Origin: CBDDCX01 sp965226925
GTDB taxonomy: Bacteria > Gemmatimonadota > Gemmatimonadetes > Longimicrobiales > Gaopeijiaceae
Length of the DNA: 64,000 bases
Reading direction: 5' to 3'
Assembly: GCA_965226925.1 (NCBI GenBank)
Contig: CBDDEN010000010.1
Coordinates: forward strand, 310,001-374,000
This document shows, in pieces, positions 1-8,201 of this stretch. Position numbers and translations under genes: made by a program. Every line of letters starts with the position of its first letter. Positions within the stretch are counted from its first letter, which is position 1. The notes under the pieces were generated by a model. It was not told the DNA's origin. It saw only the letters and a list, made by a program, of their open reading frames with translations, and ran no database searches.

Positions 1-16
1 CCGGGTACGCCTCGCC

Positions 17-1669
17 CTATTCGTCGTCCAGTCCGAATTTCTTGATCTTGCGGTAAAGCGTCCGCTCGCCGATCGCGAGTTGCTGGGCCGCCTTCCGCCG
101 GTTCCCACGTACCTCGTCGAGCGCGGCGGTGATGGCCTCCCGCTCTAGGTCCTCCATGGTCATCCCCGAACGGTAGACGACGGTACCGGGCGGCTCTACC
201 GCCACCTCCCCGCCCGCGTAGGACGCATCAGTAACCCCTGAAGACCCGTCGTGGTCCCAAGAATCCTCGCCGGCCGAGCCACGGGACCTCACTCCGATCT
301 CCACCTTGTCGCCGGCCGAGGGATACGCCTCCCGACCCACCTCGTACGCCTCCATGGTCAACGGAAGCTCCCCACCGCGCTCGCGGTAGACGTCGAAGTC
401 CCGCCTCAGGTCGTCCACGTCCATCCGCAGGTCCACCAGCGTCCGGAAGATGAACTCCAACTCGGGGCGGAGCCCGGCACCGGCCACCAGCTCGCCGGCG
501 GGTCGGGTGCTGGGACCTACCGGCACCAGGGCCCCTACACCCTTCTCCAACCCGCGCACGTCCTTGGGAATGTCCTCGGGAAGAACCTCCCGGCCCGGGG
601 CCAAGACCACCATGCTCTCCACCAGGTTCTGGAGTTCCCGAATATTGCCGGGCCAATGATGGTCCTGCAGGATCTGCATGGCCTCCGGTGAAATGCCCTC
701 GAACGTCCGGTCGTGACGCCCGCTCGCGTCTCGGATGAAGGCCTCCACCAAGAGTGGAATGTCCTCCCTACGGCCCCGAAGCGGCGGCAACTCGATGTGG
801 AGCACGTTCAGCCGGTAGTAGAGGTCCTTTCTGAACCGTCCCACCGCGACGAGCTGCTTGAGATCCTGGTTCGTGGCGGTGACGATCCTCACGTCCACGC
901 GGATCACGGCCTCTCCGCCGACGCGGCGGAACTCTCGCTGCTCCAGCACACGAAGGAGCTTGGTCTGCGTGGCCAGCGGCATCTCGCCGATCTCGTCCAG
1001 GAAGATCGTGCCTTTGTCCGCGAGTTCGAAGAGACCACGCCTCGAGTCGATGGCACCGGTGAACGCGCCCTTTTCGTGTCCGAAGAGCTCGCTCTCGAGC
1101 AGCGTCTCGGAGAGGGCCGCTACGTTCACGGCGATGAAGGGCTTGTGCCTTCGTGGGGACAGGTGATGGATGCCTCGGGCGACGAGCTCCTTGCCGGTGC
1201 CGGACTCCCCGGTGACGAGAACGGTGGAGGATACCGGTGCAAATTGGACCACGCGCTCCAACGCCTCCTTCATGGCGTCGGTCTCGCCCACGAGGCCCGC
1301 CATAGCCTGCAGATGCCGACGCTCGATCAACGCTCGCGCCACAACGACCACGTCGTCGGCACGCGTCCCCACCGTGAAGACCTCGGCGTACTCGAGGGCA
1401 AGGCGGGGAATCAGACCGGGGTCGTCGGTGATGGCGAAGGCCGGGGCCTTGAACAGAGCACGAGCCTGCTTCCGCAGATCGTGTGCCGACTGGGAACTCG
1501 CCTCGGCCGTGATGACGAGAAGTTGGATCGGAGTCTCGCCGCTGACGTCTTCGCCCGGAGTGACCAGCTCCACGGTGTACCCCACCCCTTGCAGGGCCGT
1601 CCGCAGCGCTCCGGCCCGCTCCAGGTCGTGGGTGGACACCAGGACCCGGCCCTCGGTGTCGACGCTCAT
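17..1669 (-). CDS. sigma-54-dependent Fis-family activator with degenerate receiver domain
   Basis: This 550-residue enhancer-binding protein would activate RNA polymerase containing sigma-54 in the cytoplasm. Residues 1 to about 120 resemble a response-regulator receiver fold, but the strand that normally ends in the phosphoacceptor Asp reads LLVITAEAS, so it probably is not phosphorylated. An AAA+ domain follows, with Walker A GESGTGKE, the sigma-54 contact loop GAFTGA and Walker B IFLDEIGEM. A long linker of about 120 residues precedes a C-terminal Fis helix-turn-helix (NRRKAAQQLAIGERTLYRK). Its start codon overlaps the stop of the upstream mog/moaB gene by 4 bases, so the two are probably co-transcribed. 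The target promoters are unknown; the sigma-54-type pilA promoter elsewhere in the window is one possibility. Confidence 0.9.
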   Translation of the reverse strand: MSVDTEGRVLVSTHDLERAGALRTALQGVGYTVELVTPGEDVSGETPIQLLVITAEASSQSAHDLRKQARALFKAPAFAITDDPGLIPRLALEYAEVFTVGTRADDVVVVARALIERRHLQAMAGLVGETDAMKEALERVVQFAPVSSTVLVTGESGTGKELVARGIHHLSPRRHKPFIAVNVAALSETLLESELFGHEKGAFTGAIDSRRGLFELADKGTIFLDEIGEMPLATQTKLLRVLEQREFRRVGGEAVIRVDVRIVTATNQDLKQLVAVGRFRKDLYYRLNVLHIELPPLRGRREDIPLLVEAFIRDASGRHDRTFEGISPEAMQILQDHHWPGNIRELQNLVESMVVLAPGREVLPEDIPKDVRGLEKGVGALVPVGPSTRPAGELVAGAGLRPELEFIFRTLVDLRMDVDDLRRDFDVYRERGGELPLTMEAYEVGREAYPSAGDKVEIGVRSRGSAGEDSWDHDGSSGVTDASYAGGEVAVEPPGTVVYRSGMTMEDLEREAITAALDEVRGNRRKAAQQLAIGERTLYRKIKKFGLDDE

Positions 1670-2166
1670 TCTCGCTCCTCCGCCGGAGCCTCGTGCGCCG
1701 TCCTGCCGTGCAGCAGGTCGACGACGTGTGGCAGGAGCTCCTCCAATACGGCAAGCCCGTCACGGACCCCGCCTGGGCTTCCCGGAAGATTCGCCACGAA
1801 GGTCGTCCCCCTGGAACCGGCGAGCCCCCGCGAGAGCACCGCCGTGGGAGTCTCCGGAAGGCCCTCACGCCGGATGGCCTCCGCCAAACCGGGTGCCTCC
1901 TTTTCGAGCACGCTGCGGGTCGCCTCCGGTGTGACGTCTCGGGGCGAGAAGCCCGTACCGCCTGTCGTCAGCACGACGTCGACCTGTCCCGAGTCCGTCC
2001 ACCCCACGAGACGGGGAACGATCTCCTCGCCCTCGTCCGGGACGACGATGCGATCCGCCAACTCGTAGCCCAAACGGGCACACCACTCGGCGATGAGATC
2101 ACCGCTCCGGTCTTCCCGCTCTCCTCGAAAGCAGCCGTCGCTCACCGTGAGAACCGCCACGCGCAT
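1666..2166 (-). CDS. mog: MogA/MoaB-family molybdenum cofactor biosynthesis protein
   Basis: The 166-residue protein matches the MoaB/Mog fold, which adenylylates molybdopterin before molybdenum insertion. It opens with the family signature VAVLTVSDGCFRGEREDRSG and carries TTGGTGFSPRDVTPEAT, the conserved GGTG loop that binds molybdopterin. A second conserved stretch is NLPGSPGGVRDGL near residue 130. Length is typical for the family (160-190). It lies 15 bases after gcvT and overlaps the following regulator gene. From sequence alone MogA (adenylyltransferase) and MoaB cannot be separated with certainty. Confidence 0.88.
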   Translation of the reverse strand: MRVAVLTVSDGCFRGEREDRSGDLIAEWCARLGYELADRIVVPDEGEEIVPRLVGWTDSGQVDVVLTTGGTGFSPRDVTPEATRSVLEKEAPGLAEAIRREGLPETPTAVLSRGLAGSRGTTFVANLPGSPGGVRDGLAVLEELLPHVVDLLHGRTAHEAPAEERE

Positions 2167-2181
2167 ATCGTTCGTCGCCGC

Positions 2182-3297
2182 TCAGCGGCGGACCGTGCCC
2201 TCGGTGTAGAACGGCGGACGCTGGACGACGCCCGGGATGACCTTGCCCCTCACCCTGACTCCGAGAGGGGTGTCGGGAGCGGCCATGCCACTCGGGACAT
2301 AGCCCATGGCGATCCCGTAGCCCAACGAGGGGCTGACGGTGCCGCTACTGACGACTCCAACCTCCGTGTCCTCGAACACGATCGGATACCCGGGGCGCGG
2401 GAAGCCCCGCTCCGTCAGTCGAATCCCCACCAGTCGACGGGGTACTCCTTCTTCCTTTTGCCGAACCAGGATGTCGCGAGCCACGAAGTCCCGTTTGTCG
2501 AGCTTCACGAGCCATCCCAGTCCGGCCTCCAGCGGCGTGTGATCGGCATCGAGGTCGTTGCCGTTGAGGGCGAAGCCGACTTCGAGGCGGAGTGAGTCAC
2601 GGGAGCCGAGGCCCGCGGGCAGGAGCCCCTCGGCCCGTCCGTCTTCGACGAGCCGCCGCCAAACGGAGGCCGCATCGTCGGACGCTACGTAGAGCTCGAA
2701 GCCGTCTTCACCCGTATATCCCGTGCGGCTGACGATGGCAGTAGTATCCGATCCGGAAACCACGCCTGATGTGAACCGGTAGTACCCGACCGCATCGAGA
2801 TCCGCATCCGTCAGTGGCGCCAGTATCTCCTGAGCCCGCGGTCCCTGGAGGGCGAGCAGTGCCGTGGCGTCGGAGATGTCCTCCAGCTCGACGTCCAGTC
2901 CCTCCGCGTGCCGGGTGAACCACGCCCAGTCCTCTTCCCGACGCGACGCATTCACCACCAGCATGTAGTGATCTTCCATGCGATAGACCAGGAAGTCGTC
3001 GAGGATACCGCCGTTCTCGAGGCAGAGGGCCGTGTACTGGCACTGGCCCACATCCAGGCGCGAAGCATCGTTGACACTGACCTTCTGGATCAGGTCCAGC
3101 GCCTGGGGACCGCGGACAATGAACTCCCCCATGTGCGAGGCGTCGAAGAGTCCCGCTGCGGTGCGCACCGCCTGGTGCTCGGCGGTAATCCCTGTCGGAT
3201 ACTGGACGGGCATCTCGTACCCTGCGAAGGGTACCATCTTGCCGCCGAGTGCGACGTGTTCGTCGTAGAGCGGCGTCCGCTTCAAGATGTCGTTCAT
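2182..3297 (-). CDS. gcvT: Aminomethyltransferase, T-protein of the glycine cleavage system
   Basis: GcvT transfers the aminomethyl group from the lipoylated H protein to tetrahydrofolate, releasing ammonia. The product aligns from LKRTPLYDEHVALGGKMVPFAGYEMPVQYP at the N terminus to the C-terminal barrel domain. Conserved parts include GLFDASHMGE, the tetrahydrofolate-pocket region SRTGYTGEDGFE, and VGxRLTERGFPRPGYPI-like sequence. The start at 3297 gives about 371 residues, the usual length, and begins where family similarity begins. An in-frame ATG at 3342 is an alternative. No gcvH or gcvP is in the window, so the rest of the glycine cleavage system must be elsewhere. Confidence 0.92.
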   Translation of the reverse strand: MNDILKRTPLYDEHVALGGKMVPFAGYEMPVQYPTGITAEHQAVRTAAGLFDASHMGEFIVRGPQALDLIQKVSVNDASRLDVGQCQYTALCLENGGILDDFLVYRMEDHYMLVVNASRREEDWAWFTRHAEGLDVELEDISDATALLALQGPRAQEILAPLTDADLDAVGYYRFTSGVVSGSDTTAIVSRTGYTGEDGFELYVASDDAASVWRRLVEDGRAEGLLPAGLGSRDSLRLEVGFALNGNDLDADHTPLEAGLGWLVKLDKRDFVARDILVRQKEEGVPRRLVGIRLTERGFPRPGYPIVFEDTEVGVVSSGTVSPSLGYGIAMGYVPSGMAAPDTPLGVRVRGKVIPGVVQRPPFYTEGTVRR

Positions 3298-3612
3298 GGT
3301 CTCTCGGTATCGCGGTTCGAAGGCGGAATCGCTGGAGGCCATGGACCTCGTGGAGTACGTCACGAATCGGAAAACCAAGGTATCACAAGGGGTGGCGGGC
3401 GGGTAGGGCGGTGCGGCCATTCTGGCAGACCGCAGGCTGCATATGGCTTAGGTAAGCGCCCTATACCGGACCGATCAAAGCTCGTCGGGTGCGTCGGGGT
3501 AGGCGAAGCGAGCGATCCCACGGTGCTCGCCACCGCTCACGAGGTGGGGCTTCCGGACACGAGGCGCCGGCACTGCTCGGAGGCGGCGCGGGTGGCTCGA
3601 GTCGATGCCTGA
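3298..3612. other. Intergenic gap between hslU and gcvT
   Basis: This stretch of about 315 bases lies downstream of hslU and upstream of gcvT on the minus strand. No convincing gene, tRNA or glycine-riboswitch core was recognised. Part of it (3298-3420) stays open in the gcvT frame and could be an N-terminal extension if an earlier start is used. Confidence 0.5.
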
Positions 3613-5175
3613 CTACAGGATATACCGCCGCAGGTCCGCATCATCGACGATCGCGCTCAGGTTCTCCTGCACGAACTCGCGGTCTACCACCAGCTCCTTC
3701 ACGCCGCCCTCCGGCAACTCGTAGAGCAGCGACTCCAGAAGCGTCGTCATCACGGTCTGAAGCCGCCGGGCCCCGATGTTCTCCATCTGGTCGTTCAAGA
3801 CGGCGGCGATCCGAGCGATCTCGGCCACACCGTCCGACTTGAACTCCAGCGTCGCTCCCTCGGTCGCGACCAACGCCCGGTACTGGTGAATCAGCGCGTT
3901 CTTCGGCTCCTGGAGGATGCGTACGAACTCGGCCTCACCCAGGCTCTTGAGTTCGACGCGGATCGGGAAACGACCCTGGAGCTCCGGGATGAGGTCACTG
4001 GGCTTCGAGACGTGAAAAGCGCCGGCCGCGATGAACAACACGTGGTCGGTGCGCACGAGCCCGTACTTCGTCTGAACCGTGGACCCTTCGACGACGGGGA
4101 GGATGTCTCGCTGCACCCCTTCCCTGCTCACGTCGGGACCGGCCCCGCCCCGCTCTCCGGCGATCTTGTCGATCTCGTCGAGGAAGACGATGCCCATCTC
4201 CTCGGCCCGGATCAGGGCCTCGTTGATGACTTCGTCCATATCGACCAGGCGATCCAGTTCGTCCTGTACGAGAATCCTGCGGGCCTCGGCGAGCGTGACC
4301 GTCCGCTTCTTCTTGCGCTTGGGCAACATGTCCTGGAGCATTTCGGTGAAGTTGTGGTCCATCCCCTCCATGCCGCCGCCCATGGGGACGACCATGCCCT
4401 CCAGCGAAGCGGTCTGTGACACCTCTATCTCCACTTCGCGCTCCTCCAGCTTCCCGTCTCGCAGCAGGCCGCGCAGCTTGTCTCTCGTTCGCTGACGGCG
4501 CAGCTCGACCACGCCTGCAGCTTCGTCGCCGTCGCGGGCCTCGACGCCCTCCGGGCCCACCACGAAGACGTGGGGCCTCGCCGCGTCTTCTCCGACTCCG
4601 GCAGGCGGGGTCTCGGCGCGGGGCTGTGCCACCGGAGTGGGAAGGAGCAGATCCAATAGCTTCTCCTCGGCGCGCGATTCGGCCAGCTCCTGTACCTCGT
4701 CCTCGCGCTCTGCCCGCACCATGTTCACGGCCACGTCCACCAGGTCTCGGATCATGGATTCGACGTCCCGTCCGACGTACCCGACTTCGGTGTACTTCGA
4801 GGCCTCGACCTTGACAAAGGGAGCTCCTGCCAGACGCGCCAGACGCCGCGCGATCTCGGTCTTCCCCACGCCGGTCGGACCGATGAGAATCAGGTTATTG
4901 GGGACGATCTCCTCTCGGAGCTCCTCCTCGACCCGCTGGCGACGCCAACGGTTGCGGAGCGCGATGGCCACCGACTTCTTGGCATCGTCCTGCCCTACGA
5001 TGTACTTGTCGAGTTCGGCGACGATCTGACGGGGCGTCAACGCGTCAAGCCACTCGTCCACAACATCGGACACGTCAGGGGCGTCCGGCACCTCCCCAAC
5101 GTCGGGTACCACCGCGGTCACCTCTCCGGTTTGGTCGGCGGTGCTCGGTGCGTGCGAGCCGGTCGTGTCTTCCAT
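3613..5175 (-). CDS. hslU: ATP-dependent protease ATPase subunit HslU
   Basis: HslU is the AAA+ unfoldase that feeds substrates into the HslV peptidase in the cytoplasm. Visible features are TPRQIVAELDKYIVGQDDAKK near the N terminus, Walker A GPTGVGKTEIARRLA, VGYVGRDVESMIRDLVD, the inserted I-domain with an acidic/Gln-rich middle, Walker B GIVFLDEIDKI, and the C-terminal tail ending DADLRRYIL, which docks into HslV. The start at 5175 lies 1 base after the hslV stop and gives 520 residues, longer than the E. coli protein (443). The extra length is in a charged N-terminal leader of about 45 residues and in the I-domain. Confidence 0.95.
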   Translation of the reverse strand: MEDTTGSHAPSTADQTGEVTAVVPDVGEVPDAPDVSDVVDEWLDALTPRQIVAELDKYIVGQDDAKKSVAIALRNRWRRQRVEEELREEIVPNNLILIGPTGVGKTEIARRLARLAGAPFVKVEASKYTEVGYVGRDVESMIRDLVDVAVNMVRAEREDEVQELAESRAEEKLLDLLLPTPVAQPRAETPPAGVGEDAARPHVFVVGPEGVEARDGDEAAGVVELRRQRTRDKLRGLLRDGKLEEREVEIEVSQTASLEGMVVPMGGGMEGMDHNFTEMLQDMLPKRKKKRTVTLAEARRILVQDELDRLVDMDEVINEALIRAEEMGIVFLDEIDKIAGERGGAGPDVSREGVQRDILPVVEGSTVQTKYGLVRTDHVLFIAAGAFHVSKPSDLIPELQGRFPIRVELKSLGEAEFVRILQEPKNALIHQYRALVATEGATLEFKSDGVAEIARIAAVLNDQMENIGARRLQTVMTTLLESLLYELPEGGVKELVVDREFVQENLSAIVDDADLRRYIL

Positions 5176-5176
5176 G

Positions 5177-5731
5177 CTACTCGAGCTCCAGAACGGTGAT
5201 CTGCATATTGGTGTATATGCAGATCTCGCCGGCAATCTCCAGGGCTTTGCGCACGGTATCGGCGGCCGAAAGATCGGAGTGAGCCATGAGCGCTCGAGCC
5301 GCCGCCATGGCGTACGAGCCCCCCGAGCCGATGGCCAGAACGTCGTCGTCGGGCTCGATGACCTCGCCTTCGCCGCTCACGAGAAAGAGGTGGTCCGCAT
5401 CGGCAACCAACAGGAGCGCGTTGAGCCTCCTCAGGTAGCGATCCATCCTCCAATCCTTGGCCAGCTCCACGACCGCCCTGGTCGCGTTCGCCGGAAAGCG
5501 CTCCAACTTCTCCTCGAGCTTCTCGAAGAGGGTAAAGGCATCGGCGACGGCACCGGCGAACCCCACCAAGACCTTACCGTCGCGTAGGGTCCTTACCTTC
5601 TGCGCCGTGTTCTTCACGACGGAGTCGCCCATCGTGACCTGCCCATCGCCTCCGAGGGCGACCCTGCCGTCCCTGCGCACGGCCACGATGGTCGTCGCGT
5701 GAATCGGCGGCTTCTCCATGGGATAGCTCAT
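5177..5731 (-). CDS. hslV: ATP-dependent protease peptidase subunit HslV
   Basis: HslV is the proteasome-like threonine peptidase that forms a double hexamer capped by HslU. The sequence HATTIVAVRRDGRVALGGDGQ contains the N-terminal nucleophile Thr, exposed after removal of a short propeptide of about 12 residues. GSGGSYAMAAARAL and the C-terminal NMQITVLELE are family hallmarks. The start at 5731 gives about 184 residues; the ATG at 5719 is an alternative. hslU follows directly, as in most bacteria, so the two subunits are co-expressed. Confidence 0.94.
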   Translation of the reverse strand: MSYPMEKPPIHATTIVAVRRDGRVALGGDGQVTMGDSVVKNTAQKVRTLRDGKVLVGFAGAVADAFTLFEKLEEKLERFPANATRAVVELAKDWRMDRYLRRLNALLLVADADHLFLVSGEGEVIEPDDDVLAIGSGGSYAMAAARALMAHSDLSAADTVRKALEIAGEICIYTNMQITVLELE

Positions 5732-5848
5732 CAATCTCCTTCGACTCGGCACCCGCTCGCGACGAACTCTGCCGGAGGCGGGCCTCAACGATACACCATG
5801 GGCGGGGGAGGTTGAACCCTTCCCGGCCAGCGAAAGATCCCCGCTTGA

Positions 5849-6760
5849 TCAGGATCGCGGGTGAGCGTCACGGTACACCTGACGCAACCGCTCCTTGGAC
5901 GTGTGGGTGTAAATCTGAGTGGTGGACAGAGACACGTGGCCGAGCAACTCCTTCACCGCCATGAGGTCGGCCCCGCCGTCCAGCAGATGGGTGGCGAAGC
6001 TGTGCCGAAGAGAGTGCACGCTGAGGCCCTCACCGGCCGCGGCGGCGTCCAGCAGCACCCGTACTACCTTCTGGATCGACCGCTGCGAGAGCCTCTTGCC
6101 CTGCGGGTTGAGCAGGAGTGCCCCCGCAGACGATCCCGTCCTGGCCAGCACGTCGTCGCGCCGCGGGAGATACCGTCCAAGCGCCCTATACGAGGCGCCG
6201 GTAAGGGGAACGATGCGTTCCTTCCGGCCCTTTCCCAGGACCTTGAGTTGTTTGCGCCCAAGGTCGAGGTCGGCGACGTCCAGGCCGTGGATCTCGGCCA
6301 ACCTGAGGCCGCTGCCGTAAAGTAGCTCGAGGATCACCAGGTTCCTCGTACCGGCGGACGTATTGCCCACGGCGCGAGCCTCCGAGACGGCGAACACGGA
6401 CTTCAGGTCGGCCTGGCTCGCGTGAGCGGGCAACCGCTTGTCGAGCTTGGGCGTGCGAAGAGCACGCGTAGGATCCGCGGGAAGTCGCTCCTCGAGGTTC
6501 AGAAAGCGGTAAAACGTGCGTACGGCCGAGAGCTTCCTCGCGACCGTACGCCGACTCAGGCCCTTTCGCCCACACCACCCCATGAACCCGCGCAGATCGA
6601 GGCGGTCGATGCCGGACCATACCCAACCCGGGCCACCGAGGTGATCATCGAGAAACGTACACAGGTCCGTGAGGTCTTTGCGGTAGGACACGACGGTCCG
6701 CGGCGACAGCCGGCGTTGGTGTTCGAGATGTCGAAGAAAGCGCGCGACGTCGGCGTCCAT
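5849..6760 (-). CDS. xerC: Tyrosine recombinase XerC/XerD
   Basis: The 303-residue protein has an N-terminal SAM-like DNA-binding domain (FLRHLEHQRRLSPRTVVSYRKDL) and a C-terminal catalytic domain. The catalytic set is visible: Arg in YGSGLRLAEI, Lys in GKGRKERIVP, HSLRHSFATHLL (His-x-x-Arg), the second His in LLGHVSLSTTQ, and the nucleophile Tyr in IYTHTSKERL. It resolves chromosome dimers at dif with its partner Xer protein. Its place between trmFO and hslVU is the common genomic position of a core Xer gene, so it is not a sign of an integrated island. The start at 6760 avoids overlap with trmFO. Confidence 0.92.
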   Translation of the reverse strand: MDADVARFLRHLEHQRRLSPRTVVSYRKDLTDLCTFLDDHLGGPGWVWSGIDRLDLRGFMGWCGRKGLSRRTVARKLSAVRTFYRFLNLEERLPADPTRALRTPKLDKRLPAHASQADLKSVFAVSEARAVGNTSAGTRNLVILELLYGSGLRLAEIHGLDVADLDLGRKQLKVLGKGRKERIVPLTGASYRALGRYLPRRDDVLARTGSSAGALLLNPQGKRLSQRSIQKVVRVLLDAAAAGEGLSVHSLRHSFATHLLDGGADLMAVKELLGHVSLSTTQIYTHTSKERLRQVYRDAHPRS

Positions 6761-6776
6761 ACGGAACCCTACCGGG

Positions 6777-8201
6777 TCACCCCGAGGGAGCCTCGGAGGT
6801 GCTTTCGGAAGCCACAGATGCAGCCGCGGGCCCCTCGGAGGCACCTACGGAGGTCCGTGCGGCGCGGCCCGCGATACCGTGGGTCTCCATCCACGTCGCG
6901 AACTCCGAGTCGGCGCGCTTGGCGAGCAGCACCCTCTTCTCCTTCTTGTCCTTCACGCGCCTGTCCAGCGGATCCACGAGCCCCCAGTTGGAGCTCATCG
7001 GCTGGAAGCGGGAAGGCTTGCTGTCCGTCAGATAGCGATACAGACCCCCGAGCATGGTCGTGGGCGGGGGTATGACCGGCGCCTCGCCCGAGAGCAGCCT
7101 GTCGAGGTTTATGCCCGCCAGAATGCCGCTGGCGGCGCTTTCCGTATAGCCCTCCACTCCCGTGAGTTGCCCGGCGAAGATCACTTGAGGCCGGTCCTTG
7201 AGGGATCCGTACGGGGTGAGACATCCAGGGAAGTTGAGATACGAGTTACGGTGGATCGAACCCCAGCGAAGAAACTCGCAGTCGGCAAGCCCTGGAATAC
7301 GCCGAAAGATGTCTCGCTGCGCTCCCACCCGGAGACGGGTCTGAAAGCCCACCAGGTTCCACATCTGCCCCGCCAGGTCCTCGCGTCGCAGCTGGACCAC
7401 GGCCCAAGGACGTTGCCCGGTCCTCGGGTCCGTGAGTCCGATCGGCTTCATGGGTCCGAAGCGGAGCGTGTCCACGCCTCGGGCGGCCATGACCTCGATG
7501 GGAAGACAGCCCTCGAAATACGGCACGGCGTCCCAGTCGTGGCCTTCATGCACGTCGCCTTCGGTGAGTGCCTGGATGAAGTCCAGGTACTCCTCCTTGG
7601 ACATTGGACAGTTGATGTAGTCGCTCTCTTCGTCGAAACGGCCCGCCTCGAAGACGATGCTGTCGTTCAAAGAGTCGCGATGGACGATCGGAGCGATGGC
7701 GTCGTAGAAGGCGAGCCCCTCGTCTCCGAGGGCGGCCCGAATGGAGTCGCTGAGCGCGTCGGAGGTCAGCGGGCCCGTGGCCACGATGGCGGGTCCCTGG
7801 GGCAGCGTCGTCGACTCCTCCCTCACGACCTCGATGTCGGAGTGCGACGTCACGGCCCGGGTCATGGCTTCGGCAAACAACACCCGGTCGACCGCCAAGG
7901 CTGAGCCGGCGGGTACACTCGTCCGGTCGGCGGACTCGAGCAGCACGGAACCGAGGGCGCGCATCTCCCGCTTGAGCTGCCCATGAGCGTTCTCCGGGCG
8001 CTCGCTCTTGAAGGAGTTCGTGCAGACGAGCTCACCGAGCCGGTCGCTCTGGTGCGCCCCGGTCTTCCGCGCCGGCCTCATCTCGCGGAGGGTCACGGCA
8101 TGGCCACGGCCGGCGAGCTGTAGCGCGGCCTCACAACCGGCGAGGCCACCGCCCACCACGACGACGCGGACCTTCACAGTGCTGATCCGGCTCGAGGCCA
8201 C
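6777..8201 (-). CDS. trmFO: Methylenetetrahydrofolate--tRNA (uracil-5-)-methyltransferase TrmFO
   Basis: TrmFO makes ribothymidine at position 54 of tRNA using methylenetetrahydrofolate and FADH2. The N terminus VRVVVVGGGLAGCEAALQLA is the FAD-binding motif. LGELVCTNSFKSERPENAHGQLK, YINCPMSKEEYLDF and the FAGQLTGVEGYTESAASGI block near residue 340 are strong TrmFO signatures. A GTG start at 8201 directly abuts the topA stop; a second GTG eight codons later is equally plausible and closer to the usual N terminus. The C-terminal tail of about 25 Ala/Ser-rich residues is an extension. Confidence 0.95.
   Translation of the reverse strand: MASSRISTVKVRVVVVGGGLAGCEAALQLAGRGHAVTLREMRPARKTGAHQSDRLGELVCTNSFKSERPENAHGQLKREMRALGSVLLESADRTSVPAGSALAVDRVLFAEAMTRAVTSHSDIEVVREESTTLPQGPAIVATGPLTSDALSDSIRAALGDEGLAFYDAIAPIVHRDSLNDSIVFEAGRFDEESDYINCPMSKEEYLDFIQALTEGDVHEGHDWDAVPYFEGCLPIEVMAARGVDTLRFGPMKPIGLTDPRTGQRPWAVVQLRREDLAGQMWNLVGFQTRLRVGAQRDIFRRIPGLADCEFLRWGSIHRNSYLNFPGCLTPYGSLKDRPQVIFAGQLTGVEGYTESAASGILAGINLDRLLSGEAPVIPPPTTMLGGLYRYLTDSKPSRFQPMSSNWGLVDPLDRRVKDKKEKRVLLAKRADSEFATWMETHGIAGRAARTSVGASEGPAAASVASESTSEAPSG

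Noticed and set aside
713..2068. Plus-strand open frame of 451 codons
   Set aside because: It is a shadow of the sigma-54 activator and mog genes on the opposite strand; composition is Arg/His/Gly-rich and resembles no family.
3298..3612. Glycine riboswitch ahead of gcvT
   Set aside because: No glycine-aptamer core could be found on the minus strand in this gap.
5849..6760. Tyrosine recombinase as integrase of a genomic island
   Set aside because: It sits in the conserved trmFO-xerC-hslV-hslU neighbourhood with no attachment repeats, so it is the core Xer gene.
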